Source: Tautonia rosea (lineage in GTDB: Bacteria > Planctomycetota > Planctomycetia > Isosphaerales > Isosphaeraceae). From it: a DNA stretch of 64,000 nucleotides. Positions 9,239 to 18,154 of the stretch are shown here, piece by piece. Position 1 is the first letter of the stretch. Every line of letters begins with the position of its first letter. Both the position numbers and the translations under genes were made by a program. The notes beneath the pieces were generated by a model. The model saw nothing but the letters and a program-made list of their open reading frames with translations, made no database searches and was not told where the DNA came from. The stretch covers positions 124,001-188,000 of the forward strand of contig NZ_JABBYO010000010.1 in NCBI RefSeq assembly GCF_012958305.1. Direction: 5' to 3'.

Positions 9239-10621
9239 TTATCTGCGATTTTTGCCCTGTGAGTGGACGCCCTCCTTGGTGTCGGCGGCCGAGCGGGCCG
9301 GGCAGTAGGTCAGGCCCCCGCTCGGGAAGATCCGCACGCGAGGCGAGGGCGTGCCGGCCGATCGTGCGAGGATTTCCAGCCGATTCCGCAGCTCTGCCGG
9401 GTCGGAGTAGAGCCGGATCGGCCCGAGCCGGGGGCCGATCCGATCGCGCAAAGGAGGAGCATAGACCAGAACATCGCGATCGACGACCAGCTCCCGAGCC
9501 CATCGGACCATGAACGAGGCGGCGCTGCCCGAGGCTGCCACCAGGCGATCGGCCATCGCCAGGCCGCGACGCATCACGAGTCCTCCCGGTGCCCCCGTCG
9601 CGGCGATGGCCCGCATGGCGGGCATAGGAAAGGAACGGTCGATCTCTGCCGGATTCGTCCAGAAGAAGCCAACGAGCGCCCCGCCGCTCCGGCAGGCGGA
9701 TCGGTGGTTGAGCAGGACCTTGAAGCTCTGCATCGGATCACCCGGCCAGGGAGCGTTGCCGGCGATCACCACGTCGGCGGGTTCGGCATCGGGGGCTCGG
9801 TAGCGTCGGGCGACCTCGGCGGCGAGGTGATCCTGCACGGCGTCGGGGTGCCCGCTCGCCACCTGGAAGACCTGTCCCGGCGGCCCGAGCACGTGGCTGA
9901 GCGACACGCAGGGGCCGAGCCTGCTCGCTGCCCCTCGAATCGCCCGTCGCATCGGGTTTGCCTCGGCCGTCGAGCCGAGCAAGGCTCCGGCGTCTCCCCC
10001 GAGTCCGACCCGGTGAATCGCTCCCAGAGTCGAGCGATGGCTTGTTCCTGGGAAGATCAGTTTATATCCTCCGCCGAACCCTGCCTGGAGATGCGGTAAG
10101 ACCGAGCCAATCAAAATTCGAAGATCTGCCTGCGCAACAGGTCGGAAGACGCGCACCGGGATGCCGTCGTCGGTCGTCCCGAGATCCTCATACTGAGACA
10201 GGTCATCGACCGGAGGACTGAAACACGAGTACGAGGCGGCCACCTCGTCACCGACCCTGCGCGTCATGGCCTCGGCATCCACCGCGTGATGTCGGCCAAC
10301 GCCAACACTGATGCTGATGTCCTTTTGGGAAACTCCTCTGGCTCGGAGTCGCTCAAGGACGATCGGCAGTGCTTCCCGAACCGGCGTCCAGCGTGACGGA
10401 TCATCCACGACGATGGCGACGGTGGACCTCGGCCCGACCTGTTCTTCGATCGGATCGATGCCTCCCAGCGGAGCATCCAGCGCCGTGGTCAGGGCCGCAC
10501 GGTAATCCGCGATTGCCCCGTCGAGCATGGGCTGAATCACGTCCGGATCAGGCCAGCCGTCCGGAAGCCTCAGTTCCAGCGGTGGCTCATCTCCCCAGGG
10601 AATTGCAACGACGGACGACAT
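9239..10621 (-). CDS. larA: LarA-family (nickel-pincer) racemase
   Basis: A 460-aa member of the LarA/DUF2088 family, the nickel-dependent lactate racemases that use a nickel-pincer nucleotide tethered to a lysine. Key residues are at His111 (VGVGRHH), His177 (PHLQAG), Lys187 (GGGYKLIFPG) and His203 (GAIHR). These fit the spacing of His108, His174, Lys184 and His200 of Lactiplantibacillus plantarum LarA with a constant offset of three. The substrate cannot be read from sequence; many LarA homologues act on other alpha-hydroxy acids. No larB, larC or larE cofactor genes are in the window. The gene lies 47 bases downstream of asnB on the same strand and may be co-transcribed with it. Confidence 0.82.
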   Translation of the reverse strand: MSSVVAIPWGDEPPLELRLPDGWPDPDVIQPMLDGAIADYRAALTTALDAPLGGIDPIEEQVGPRSTVAIVVDDPSRWTPVREALPIVLERLRARGVSQKDISISVGVGRHHAVDAEAMTRRVGDEVAASYSCFSPPVDDLSQYEDLGTTDDGIPVRVFRPVAQADLRILIGSVLPHLQAGFGGGYKLIFPGTSHRSTLGAIHRVGLGGDAGALLGSTAEANPMRRAIRGAASRLGPCVSLSHVLGPPGQVFQVASGHPDAVQDHLAAEVARRYRAPDAEPADVVIAGNAPWPGDPMQSFKVLLNHRSACRSGGALVGFFWTNPAEIDRSFPMPAMRAIAATGAPGGLVMRRGLAMADRLVAASGSAASFMVRWARELVVDRDVLVYAPPLRDRIGPRLGPIRLYSDPAELRNRLEILARSAGTPSPRVRIFPSGGLTYCPARSAADTKEGVHSQGKNRR

Positions 10622-10668
10622 GATGGAGAGGTCCTAGAAACAGTGAGAATGTAAATGAATGATATTTC

Positions 10669-12636
10669 TTAAGAGGTTTTCTCAAACGAAATGGGGCGGT
10701 TCTGGTTCGTTGGCGAGGGGTCGAGATGGTGCCGGAACCAGAGTTCGAGCATGAGCAAGGCCCAGAGGCGATAGGCGTGGTCGCGGCGGCCGTCGCCGTG
10801 CTCGGAGATCATCCGATCGACCGCTTCGGGCCGGAAGAGGCCGCGGCCAAGGCTGACCGGGTCGAGGAGCACAGCACGAAGTTCGTCGCGGAGTTCGCCA
10901 CGGAACCAGCGGTCGATCGGAACGCCGAAGCCCATCTTCGAGCGAGTCCGGATCGGTGACGGGATCAAATCGGCGAACGCTCGCTTGAGAATAACCTTCG
11001 ATCGCCCTTTGCGGAGGCGGAGCTTGCGGTCGAGCGGCATGGCCAGGGCCAGCTCGACGACCCGATGGTCGAGAAACGGCCCCCGGCACTCGAGCCCGTG
11101 GGCCATGCTGGCGATGTCGACCTTGGTGAGAAGATCGCCGGGCAAATAGGTGAGAAGATCCGCAACCATTGCCTGTGTCACCGGGTCGCGGTCCGACGCG
11201 ACCCCGAGCGTCCGGTCGAGGACGAGCGCGGGATCGGCCTCGTCGGGTTCTCGCGAGGCGGCCTGGGTGAGCGTGTCGAGGAAGTCGTCGGAATACAGGC
11301 CGGCTCGCGTTTCTTCGTCGAAGCTGGTCATCCAGCGGAGGTATCGAGCCGTTGGGGAAAGGCCGACGGCTTCAAGCCACCGTTTCGCGGCCCGGAGTTT
11401 CGTCTTGGCGCGGCTTGACGCCGGGAGGGTCCGGGCGACCGGCCCGCCGAGCCATCGGCCGATTCCGCCGGGCAGTTTCGCCACGGCTTCGGCCAGGGCG
11501 ATCCCTCGATAACGGTCGTAGCCGCCGAAGAGCTCGTCGCCGGCGTCTCCGGTCAGGGCGACGGTCACATGCTCTCGGGTCATCCGGGAGACATGCCAGG
11601 TGGGCAGGGCCGAGCTATCGGCGAACGGCTCGTCGAAGTGCCAGGCCAGGCCCGGCAACGTTTCCCACGCCTCGGGCTTGACGTTGAATGCGTGGTGCTC
11701 GGTCCCGAGGAACTCGGCAGCCATCCGCGCATACGAGGATTCATCGAACGCAGGGTCATCGAATCCGATAGAGAATGTTTTCACGCGATGGGTCGCGTGC
11801 TGCTGCATCAGGCCGACGATGATCGTCGAGTCGATGCCACCGGAGAGGAAGGCGCCGAGGGGAACATCGGCGGCCATTTGCTCGCGGACGGCGTCGGAAA
11901 GGGTAGCGCGGAGGTGCTCGATATCCTGCTCGATCGGCCGAACGGTTTCGCGGTTCCAGTCGGGTTCCCAGTAACGATGGAGTTTCAGGTGGCCGTCGTG
12001 CCAGACGAGCGTGTGGGCCGGCGGAAGCTTGTGAACCCCCTGAAGGATTGTCCGGGGATGGGGGATATATCCATAGGTGAGATAGCGATCGAGTGAGAGG
12101 GGGTCGATCTTGCGAGGGAGGTCCGCTTCGGGCAGGCAGAGCAGGGCTTTCAACTCGCTGGCGAAGAGGATGCGGTCGGCCTCGGTGCGGTAGACGAGCG
12201 GTTTCTGGCCGAGGCGGTCGCGGGTCAGGATGAGTCGCCTCCGGGGGGCGTCCCAAACGGCGATGGCGAACATGCCGCGGAGCAAGCGAGCAAAGCCGGG
12301 GCCTTCGTCCTCGTAGAGATGGCTGATGACCTCGGAGTCGCCGGCCGATCGGAGGGTGTGCCCTCGGGCTTCGAGGCGGTTGCGGAGTTCGGAAAAGTTG
12401 TAGATCTCTCCATTAAAGGCGACATGAATGGTTCCATCCTCGTTACTCATCGGTTGGTGGCCGCCGGGCAAGTCGAGGATGGAGAGGCGGCGGAACCCGA
12501 GGGCGGCGTGCGCGTCTCGGAAGGCTCCCAGGTCGTCGGGCCCTCGGTGTTCGAGGCGGGAAATCATTGCCCCGAGCTGCGCGTCGGTCGGGCCGGTTCC
12601 CGAGCGTGTCCAGGCTGCCCCGCAAATGCCGCACAT
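10669..12636 (-). CDS. asnB: asparagine synthase (glutamine-hydrolysing)
   Basis: A 655-aa two-domain amidotransferase. The N-terminal Ntn glutaminase starts with the catalytic Cys2 (MCGICGAAW) and contains RGPDDLG and FNGEIYN. The C-terminal synthetase carries the ATP-pyrophosphatase loop SGGIDS at residues 265-270 and GDAGDELFGGYDRY. The enzyme makes asparagine from aspartate, ATP and glutamine; longer homologues of this length are often found in exopolysaccharide or modified-peptide clusters rather than amino-acid biosynthesis. The start at 12636 is fixed by the need for Cys2; the frame upstream is spurious. larA follows closely. A hopanoid gene and a glycosyltransferase lie within 5 kb but on separate transcripts. 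Confidence 0.92.
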   Translation of the reverse strand: MCGICGAAWTRSGTGPTDAQLGAMISRLEHRGPDDLGAFRDAHAALGFRRLSILDLPGGHQPMSNEDGTIHVAFNGEIYNFSELRNRLEARGHTLRSAGDSEVISHLYEDEGPGFARLLRGMFAIAVWDAPRRRLILTRDRLGQKPLVYRTEADRILFASELKALLCLPEADLPRKIDPLSLDRYLTYGYIPHPRTILQGVHKLPPAHTLVWHDGHLKLHRYWEPDWNRETVRPIEQDIEHLRATLSDAVREQMAADVPLGAFLSGGIDSTIIVGLMQQHATHRVKTFSIGFDDPAFDESSYARMAAEFLGTEHHAFNVKPEAWETLPGLAWHFDEPFADSSALPTWHVSRMTREHVTVALTGDAGDELFGGYDRYRGIALAEAVAKLPGGIGRWLGGPVARTLPASSRAKTKLRAAKRWLEAVGLSPTARYLRWMTSFDEETRAGLYSDDFLDTLTQAASREPDEADPALVLDRTLGVASDRDPVTQAMVADLLTYLPGDLLTKVDIASMAHGLECRGPFLDHRVVELALAMPLDRKLRLRKGRSKVILKRAFADLIPSPIRTRSKMGFGVPIDRWFRGELRDELRAVLLDPVSLGRGLFRPEAVDRMISEHGDGRRDHAYRLWALLMLELWFRHHLDPSPTNQNRPISFEKTS

Positions 12637-12723
12637 CGCGTTCACCGATCTTTGGGTAGAATGGACAGGGGTGTTGGTGTGCCGAGCTTGCTCGTCGATC
12701 GGGATCGAAACGGAGGATGCCTC

Positions 12724-13539
12724 ATGCCTGGCCCATTTCCTGGAATGGACCCTTACCTGGAAGAGAAGGCCCTCTGGCCGGGGGTGCATCAGGCGTTCAT
12801 GACGTTTGTGTGGGGGACGCTCAACGAACGGCTGCCCGAGCGTTACGTGGCCAATCTGAACGAGCGGTTGTACATCGATGAGCCGAATCGGTCGATCATC
12901 CCCGACGCGGCGGTTTACGAACGATCATCACCGGGGGGGAGGGGCTGGGGCAACCCCGGGGGGGGGGCGTCGTCGGCCGGGGTGGCGGTGCTGGATGAAC
13001 CCTGGGTGCTGGAAACGCCGCTGGAACCGATCCGGGAAGGGTTTATTGAGATTTTACCGGCTCGGGAGCCGGCTCGGGTCGTGACGGTGATCGAGCTGCT
13101 CAGCCCGTCGAACAAGGCGTCGGGGACGACCGGCCGCGAGGCGTATCTGGCCAAGCAGGACGAGATTCTCAAGAGCCCGGCGCACCTGATCGAGATCGAT
13201 CTACTCCGGTCGGGAGAGCATACCGTGGCGGCCCCCCGGGATGCGCTGGCTCGGCGAGGGATTTACGATTACCTCGTGAGCCTGAACCGGTCGACGCGGC
13301 GCATTCGGTTCGAGGTCTGGGCCAGGACGATCCGGGATCGACTCCCTCGGATTGCCGTGCCGTTGCTCGACGAGGATCCTGATCTGGTGCTCGACCTGCA
13401 ACCGATGCTCGATCGCTGTTATGACCTCGGGGCTTATGCCCGCCGGATCGACTACGGGAATGATCCGGTTCCTCCCCTGACCAGGGCCGACGCCGAGTGG
13501 GTCGACCTTTTGCTCCGCGAGCGGGGCCTGCGGAAATGA
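12724..13539 (+). CDS. DUF4058 family protein
   Basis: A 271-aa protein starting MPGPFPGMDPYLE, the typical opening of DUF4058, followed by RSIIPDAAVYE, VVTVIELLSPSNK and LIEIDLLRSGEH. These are family landmarks: the conserved E-x-L-S-P...K and EIDLLR residues resemble the acidic/lysine pattern of restriction-endonuclease-like folds, though DUF4058 has no confirmed activity. The family is expanded in planctomycetes and cyanobacteria. The start at 12724 has a good GGAGG about 7 bases upstream. A poly-Gly loop encoded by a G7-G8 run (about 12955-12967) lies in the middle. A second, broken family member is at 61453. Confidence 0.88.
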   Translation: MPGPFPGMDPYLEEKALWPGVHQAFMTFVWGTLNERLPERYVANLNERLYIDEPNRSIIPDAAVYERSSPGGRGWGNPGGGASSAGVAVLDEPWVLETPLEPIREGFIEILPAREPARVVTVIELLSPSNKASGTTGREAYLAKQDEILKSPAHLIEIDLLRSGEHTVAAPRDALARRGIYDYLVSLNRSTRRIRFEVWARTIRDRLPRIAVPLLDEDPDLVLDLQPMLDRCYDLGAYARRIDYGNDPVPPLTRADAEWVDLLLRERGLRK

Positions 13540-13595
13540 GCGGTTTCCAAGGCCCCGATTATTGATCAAAACATCAGTTTTCCACGATCCTCATA

Positions 13596-14600
13596 TCAGC
13601 CGCCCAGGGACCAGGCGGCGAGCTGGACGGTGCCTTTGATGGTTTTCATGGCTTCGGTGACGGCGCTGTGTTCGAATCCGGAGTGCATCTTGCAGTTCTG
13701 GCAGCGGCGGTCCTGGCGGCTTTCCCAGTAGGCCCAGTCGGTGGTTTGCCAGAACTCGTTCCAGTCGTCGTAGTAGCCCTCGCCTTCGATCAGGTAGCAG
13801 GGGGCTTTCCAGCCTTTCGGGGTGTAGTTGACGGTCGACCAGGGGGCACAGGGCAGCTCTCGAAGTCCAGCGGCGAATTCGAGGAAGGCCGGGGTGGCGC
13901 TGACCTTGTACTTCTTCGAAAATTCGCGGATGGCCTGGAACTTCTCGTGAATCTGCTCCTTGGTCAGGAAGACGTCGGCGTCGACGCTTTCATATTCGTA
14001 TCCGGGTGAGATCAAGATTCCTTTGGCTTTGAGTTCATCGACGAGTTTGCACAGTTCTTCCACTTCGGCCACATCGGTTTGCTTGTAGACGGTGGTGTTC
14101 AAGTAAAGAGTATATCCTAGATCCTTACCCTGTCGAATGGCGTTGATGGCGGCGTCGAAAACGCCGGCGCGCTTGGTGATGTAATCATGGGTTTCGCGCA
14201 TGCCGTCGAGGTGGATCATCAGAAACAGGTGATCGCTCGGCGGGATGATGCCGTAGAACTTATCGTGCAGGCGGAGGGCATTGGTGCAGATGATGATGTA
14301 TTTCTTGCGGGCGATCAGCTCGTCGATCAGCTCTTTCAGTTCGGGGTAGAGGGTCGGCTCGCCGCCGCAGATGTTGACGATCGGGGCCCCGCAGTCGTCG
14401 ACGGCCTTGAGGCACTGCGCGACGGTCATGCGGTCCTTGAGCTTGCCGGTGTAGCGTTCGGTCGAGCAGCCGATGCAGGCGAGGTTGCAGGTGTAAAGCG
14501 GTTCGAGCATCAGGACGGTCGGGTAGCGATCGATCCCGGCGCGTTCCATGCGGTTGCGGTGCTTGGCCTGGGCCAGGGTGAATCCGAAGGGGTATCGCAT
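13596..14600 (-). CDS. hpnH: adenosyl-hopene transferase HpnH (radical SAM)
   Basis: HpnH joins the adenosyl radical from S-adenosylmethionine to diploptene, the first step in making C35 bacteriohopanepolyols. The 334-aa protein has the radical-SAM cluster motif CNLACIGC (Cys38, Cys42, Cys45), the GGEPT motif (NICGGEPTLYPEL) and a C-terminal Cys group (RRCQNCKMHSGFEHSA) typical of HpnH. The opening MRYPFGFTLAQAKHRNR is highly characteristic of the family. Length is normal. No squalene-hopene cyclase or other hpn genes lie in the window, so the hopanoid pathway must be encoded elsewhere. It is convergent with the DUF4058 gene and has 240 bases of upstream sequence. Confidence 0.95.
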   Translation of the reverse strand: MRYPFGFTLAQAKHRNRMERAGIDRYPTVLMLEPLYTCNLACIGCSTERYTGKLKDRMTVAQCLKAVDDCGAPIVNICGGEPTLYPELKELIDELIARKKYIIICTNALRLHDKFYGIIPPSDHLFLMIHLDGMRETHDYITKRAGVFDAAINAIRQGKDLGYTLYLNTTVYKQTDVAEVEELCKLVDELKAKGILISPGYEYESVDADVFLTKEQIHEKFQAIREFSKKYKVSATPAFLEFAAGLRELPCAPWSTVNYTPKGWKAPCYLIEGEGYYDDWNEFWQTTDWAYWESRQDRRCQNCKMHSGFEHSAVTEAMKTIKGTVQLAAWSLGG

Positions 14601-14841
14601 GAGCCCGCTCGCCTCCTTGCTCGTCTCGTGGGAGTGGCCGGGCCGTGGGTTTGGGGCCGGCGCTGTCCGTGGTGGTGCTGGGTTTCGGTCGGTTGGTTGG
14701 TCAAGGGTTGGTCGTCGAGGGCAGTCGGCAGTCGCATGGTTGGCCCTCAGAGCGTAACCCCGGCATCATTCCGCATTTGGCCAGGCGACGCAAGGCCAGC
14801 ACGGGGTGAAATTTCGGTCGGATTGGGCGGTTTCGGACCGA

Positions 14842-15252
14842 TCAGCCGAGGAGGCCCATGCTGACGAACGAGGCGAGCATCACCAGGCCGAGCACGGCGA
14901 GGACGAGGGCCACGGCGATTCCCATGCCCGGACCGGGCAGTTTCAGGTCGCCTTGATGGAGCACGCGGAGGTAGTGTCGGTAGCGGGCGGCCGAACCGAC
15001 AAGGACGCCGATGCCCAGGGCGACCAGGACCGTTCCCATCCAGAGCGAGGCCCGAGAGCTGCCGGGATCGGGGGCGTGCTCGCCGCCGAGACTGGCCATT
15101 TCCCGGAGGAACCAGCCGAACCGGGCGACCACGAATCCGAACCCCATCAGGGCCAGGCCGGTCCTCATCCAGGAGAGCAAGGTCCGTTCGGCGGCCATGA
15201 TCACGCGGGGGTCGATCTCCGAGGGGGGCTTCCGGGGGGTGGGCTCCTCCAT
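14842..15252 (-). CDS. DUF202 membrane protein
   Basis: A 136-aa protein with a hydrophilic N-terminus containing the DUF202 signature (DPRVIMAAERTLLSWMRTGLA), then three hydrophobic segments: about residues 32-50 (LALMGFGFVVARFGWF), 70-88 (LWMGTVLVALGIGVLVG) and 108-132 (GIAVALVLAVLGLVMLASF). This matches YidH/DUF202 inner-membrane proteins of unknown function. The start at 15252 gives a 15-residue N-terminus before the signature; the frame extends to 15390 without support. It stands alone on the minus strand upstream of hpnH. Confidence 0.85.
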   Translation of the reverse strand: MEEPTPRKPPSEIDPRVIMAAERTLLSWMRTGLALMGFGFVVARFGWFLREMASLGGEHAPDPGSSRASLWMGTVLVALGIGVLVGSAARYRHYLRVLHQGDLKLPGPGMGIAVALVLAVLGLVMLASFVSMGLLG

Positions 15253-16165
15253 CGCGGGCGAGTCCTTCGTGCTCCGGGGGCGAATCGCCCGGCCTTCGGC
15301 GGATTGGGACGGACAGGATCTCGTGCGGCGATCCGAATTATCGGGAGCGAACCGATCGGGGGTCAACCCTGAGGGGCTAAGCCGGGGCATTCACCCTCTG
15401 GTGCGCAGGGCAAGACTTGGCCTGGTGCGCTCGGGGTGATGGGCGGTTTCTCTGAAATGGCAAGGGGTTGCGGCGAATTAATCGCTTCGTTTCGGGAAAG
15501 CGGGGTGGCCTGATGGGTTCGTTTCGCGCGGGAGTTACAGCCACGGATGCAACACGGGCGAGAACAAGGGATCGGCGGAATGAAACCCGGTCGAGCGCGG
15601 CTCGGTGCGCCTGGGAAACAGGGATCGGTGCGCTCGAGAAGGATCGGATGAAATGACTCGATCTGGTTTTGAGGGAAGAGGTTGTGTCGATCGGGTTCGC
15701 ATCCGTTTCGGGAATTCGGGGAGTGGCTGGGTTCGTTTCGCGCGTGTCGTGTGATCGAGCTGAGATTCGAGAGGTACTGGAGCGTCGCGACGGTGTGCAC
15801 GGCGGGGAAAGAAGGGAAATTGGATCGGATTGCCAAAGAGAGGGGGGAGCCTCGTCGAGGGGCGGGCTTGCGAAGCACAGTGGTGAGCTCTTCTCCACTT
15901 CCTAGACAGTATCGGGGAAATCGGCATGGGCAGTCACCGAATCCGACGATTGGTGGAATGAAGCAACGGAAGGATAATGCAGAAGAACGGATTGGCGAAG
16001 GTAAAGGCGGGGGACAGCGGGTTGGCGAGGTTGGGGCGAATCGGGGGGGCGACCTGGAGTGGCCAGAGGGACGAGGGAGGCAGGCTCAGTTGACGGGGGA
16101 GGCCGGGTTGGCCTACGATCACGGCCCGATGCACCGGGAGGTGGCGGCGGAGGCAGGGAGGGGCG
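15253..16165. other. 913-base region without a recognisable gene
   Basis: Frames in this region on both strands are Ser/Arg/Pro-rich and look like chance reading frames. GC content is lower than in the flanking genes. A 17-base direct repeat (tgggttcgtttcgcgcg) occurs at 15514-15530 and 15728-15744, together with several looser copies of cgtttcggga. A promoter for the glycosyltransferase gene may lie near its 3' end. I see no RNA gene. Confidence 0.4.
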
Positions 16166-17320
16166 ATGGCGGCCGAGTCGGCGTCGATGGCGATGGCGTG
16201 GGTCTACGACCTGAACAGTTGCCGGGGGCCGACCGGAGTGACCCGGCACGCGCTGGCGCAGCTGGAGCGGTTGATGGCTCGGCCGGAGATTGACTTGACG
16301 GTCGTTTCGGGACGAATCGGCGAACCGGATGGGCTGGCGTTCTGGGAAACCCTGAGCGATCGGGAGCACGCGCCGAGGCGGAGGGAATTGCCGATCTCGA
16401 CGCGCAACGCCTTGCGGCTCTGGCGGTTCGTGCCGTGGCCGCCGCTGGAGGTCTGGACGGGGCGGCTCGACTGGATCTACTGCCCGGCCGAGTATTATGT
16501 GCCGACGCATCGGGCGAAGCGGGCGGTGACGAGCCATGATGTCTTGCAGGATGTGCGGTACGGCGGGAACAGTCGGCGCGACCTGCTGGGGCATGCGTTC
16601 GGGTCGGCCGATCGGATCCTGTCGGTCTCGCGGTTCAATACCGAGCAGTTGCTGGAGCGGTTCCCGGAGTGCAAGGGGAAGGTCCGGATCGTGCCGAACG
16701 CGGCCGACGACCTGTTCTTCGCCGAGCCGACCGAGGGGGAGCGGGCTCGTGTGCGCGGCGAGGTGGGGTTGAGGCCCGATCAGCCGTTTTTGCTCTCGGT
16801 GGCGAACTATCAGCCGAGGAAGAATCTGCCGAGGCTGGTCAGGGCCGCCGGACGCTTGCCGGAGGTGGCGTCGGGGGACCTGGCGTTGGTGCTGGTGGGA
16901 GAAGGGCAAGCCGGGCCGGCCGAGGCGATCCGCAGGGAGGTGGCCGCGCTGGGATCGAAGGCGAAGGTGGTCTTGCCGGGGTATTTGCAGGGAACGACGT
17001 TGCGAGCGCTTTATGCCGAGGCCAGGGCGCTGGCGTTCCCATCGACGTGTGAGAGCTTCGGCATTCCGGCGGTCGAGGCGATGGCGCAGGGGTGCCCGGT
17101 GGCCCTGGCCGATTCGACCGCCCTGCCCGAAATCGCGGGCGAGGCCGGCTGGTACTTCGATCCCGAGCAGGCCGAGGCGATCACCGCCACCCTGCGCCGC
17201 GTGCTCGACGACGAGGCCGAGCGGTCGCGACGGGTGGCGATCGGCCGCTCGATTGCCGCGAGCTTCCGCTGGGACCGGGCGCACGAGGCATTGATGGCGG
17301 CGTTGCGGGAGGACGGTTGA
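16166..17320 (+). CDS. glycosyltransferase family 4 (GT-B)
   Basis: A 384-aa GT-B enzyme of the GT4 type. The N-terminal domain begins AWVYDLNSCRGPTGVTRHAL (acceptor-side glycine loop). The C-terminal nucleotide-sugar domain has LLSVANYQPRKNLPRLVRA, VLPGYLQGTTLRALYAEA and the signature ESFGIPAVEAMAQGCPVA, whose E-x7-E pattern (both Glu in that stretch) binds the sugar nucleotide. It should transfer an unknown sugar to an extracellular polysaccharide or glycolipid precursor. The ATG at 16166 follows a GGGAGGGG ribosome-binding sequence. The gene stands alone and converges on the HMA protein, with only 14 bases between the stops. Confidence 0.87.
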   Translation: MAAESASMAMAWVYDLNSCRGPTGVTRHALAQLERLMARPEIDLTVVSGRIGEPDGLAFWETLSDREHAPRRRELPISTRNALRLWRFVPWPPLEVWTGRLDWIYCPAEYYVPTHRAKRAVTSHDVLQDVRYGGNSRRDLLGHAFGSADRILSVSRFNTEQLLERFPECKGKVRIVPNAADDLFFAEPTEGERARVRGEVGLRPDQPFLLSVANYQPRKNLPRLVRAAGRLPEVASGDLALVLVGEGQAGPAEAIRREVAALGSKAKVVLPGYLQGTTLRALYAEARALAFPSTCESFGIPAVEAMAQGCPVALADSTALPEIAGEAGWYFDPEQAEAITATLRRVLDDEAERSRRVAIGRSIAASFRWDRAHEALMAALREDG

Positions 17321-17334
17321 CGTTCTGGCTGGGA

Positions 17335-17886
17335 TCAGTCGTTCTTGACCTTCACGTGGAAGCCGGCGGCGTTGAGGGCCTCAACGGCGGCGAGGGGGAT
17401 GACCTTGCCGGAGAGGGTGACGGTGGTGGAGCGGGGCTCGGCCTTGATGGTCTCGATGCCTTCGACCTCGCCGAGGGCCTCCTCGACGGCGACGGCGCAG
17501 CCTCGGCAGCAGTTGTGCAGGCCGACGAGGGTGAGGGTTTCAACCGGCTTGTCGGTGGCTCCGCTGTCGTCCTTGACGATGACGAGGTCGGAGTCGGGCG
17601 TGCCGTGGTAGCCGGCGGCGGTGATGGCGTCGAGGGTGCGCTGAAGGGCCTTCACGTCTTTTGAGACCATGACCACGGTGCCGAGGTCGCGGTCGCAGGT
17701 GACGGTGACGCCTTCGATCGGCTTGGCCGCCTCGTCGACGGCGCGGACACAGGCGCCGCAGCAGAGGTGGACGCCTTCGAGGGTGATCGTCTTTTCCTCG
17801 GCCGGACGGTCGGAGGTTGCGACAGCGGCCGCCGGGACGATGAGGGCGGCCGCGGCGAGCAGGGCAAGGGTGCGGAGGGGGTTCAT
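17335..17886 (-). CDS. secreted protein with two HMA-like domains
   Basis: A 183-aa protein with a signal peptide (LALLAAAALIVPAAAVA, residues 6-22) and two ferredoxin-like domains of the heavy-metal-associated type. Each carries a cysteine motif shifted from the usual GMTCxxC: LCCGAC at about residues 41-46 and NCCRGC at about 124-129. Each domain ends in the usual AGYHGT or AGFHVKV segment. HMA domains bind Cu(I), Zn or related soft metals; here the protein would act outside the cytoplasm, perhaps as a periplasmic metal scavenger or chaperone. The doubled Cys (CCxxC) suggests different metal geometry. No metal ATPase lies beside it. Confidence 0.78.
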   Translation of the reverse strand: MNPLRTLALLAAAALIVPAAAVATSDRPAEEKTITLEGVHLCCGACVRAVDEAAKPIEGVTVTCDRDLGTVVMVSKDVKALQRTLDAITAAGYHGTPDSDLVIVKDDSGATDKPVETLTLVGLHNCCRGCAVAVEEALGEVEGIETIKAEPRSTTVTLSGKVIPLAAVEALNAAGFHVKVKND

Positions 17887-17952
17887 GGGAGATTTGCCTT
17901 GGTTTTGATGAGTGAAGGTGTTGGGCGTTGCGAAACGGGGTGAAGGAGGACT

Positions 17953-18071
17953 CCCTCACCCGGCCTTCGGCCACCCTCTCCCCGCTCGCGGGGAGAGGGC
18001 TGGGGATGCTCGGAATCGCGACCGTTTCCGTCCCCCTCTCCCCGCTCGCGGGGAGAGGGCTGGGGTGAGGG
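17953..18071. repeat. palindromic repeat element, two 60-base-spaced units
   Basis: A 119-base element bounded by perfect 9-base inverted repeats ccctcaccc (17953-17961) and gggtgaggg (18063-18071). Inside are two identical 32-base copies, 17974-18005 and 18034-18065, exactly 60 bases apart. Each holds the palindrome ctctccccgc-tcg-cggggagag. This type of dispersed intergenic element is widespread in high-GC bacterial genomes. It lies upstream of the HMA gene and downstream of Uma2. Confidence 0.8.
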
Positions 18072-18154
18072 TTCCGAGTCTGCCCGCGAGCTTGAGAGTC
18101 GGGGCTCGATCACGCGATTCCTCGGAGCCATTGTTCAACACACGGGCCGAGGGC

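Noticed and set aside
15377-15927. Overlapping minus-strand reading frames of 130-173 residues
   Set aside because: They are Ser/Arg/Pro-rich, have no ribosome-binding site or domain, and three frames overlap in the same DNA, as expected by chance in GC-rich sequence.
17953-18071. Possible CRISPR array
   Set aside because: Only two repeat copies are present, the repeats are perfect palindromes with one 28-base interval, and no cas gene is near.
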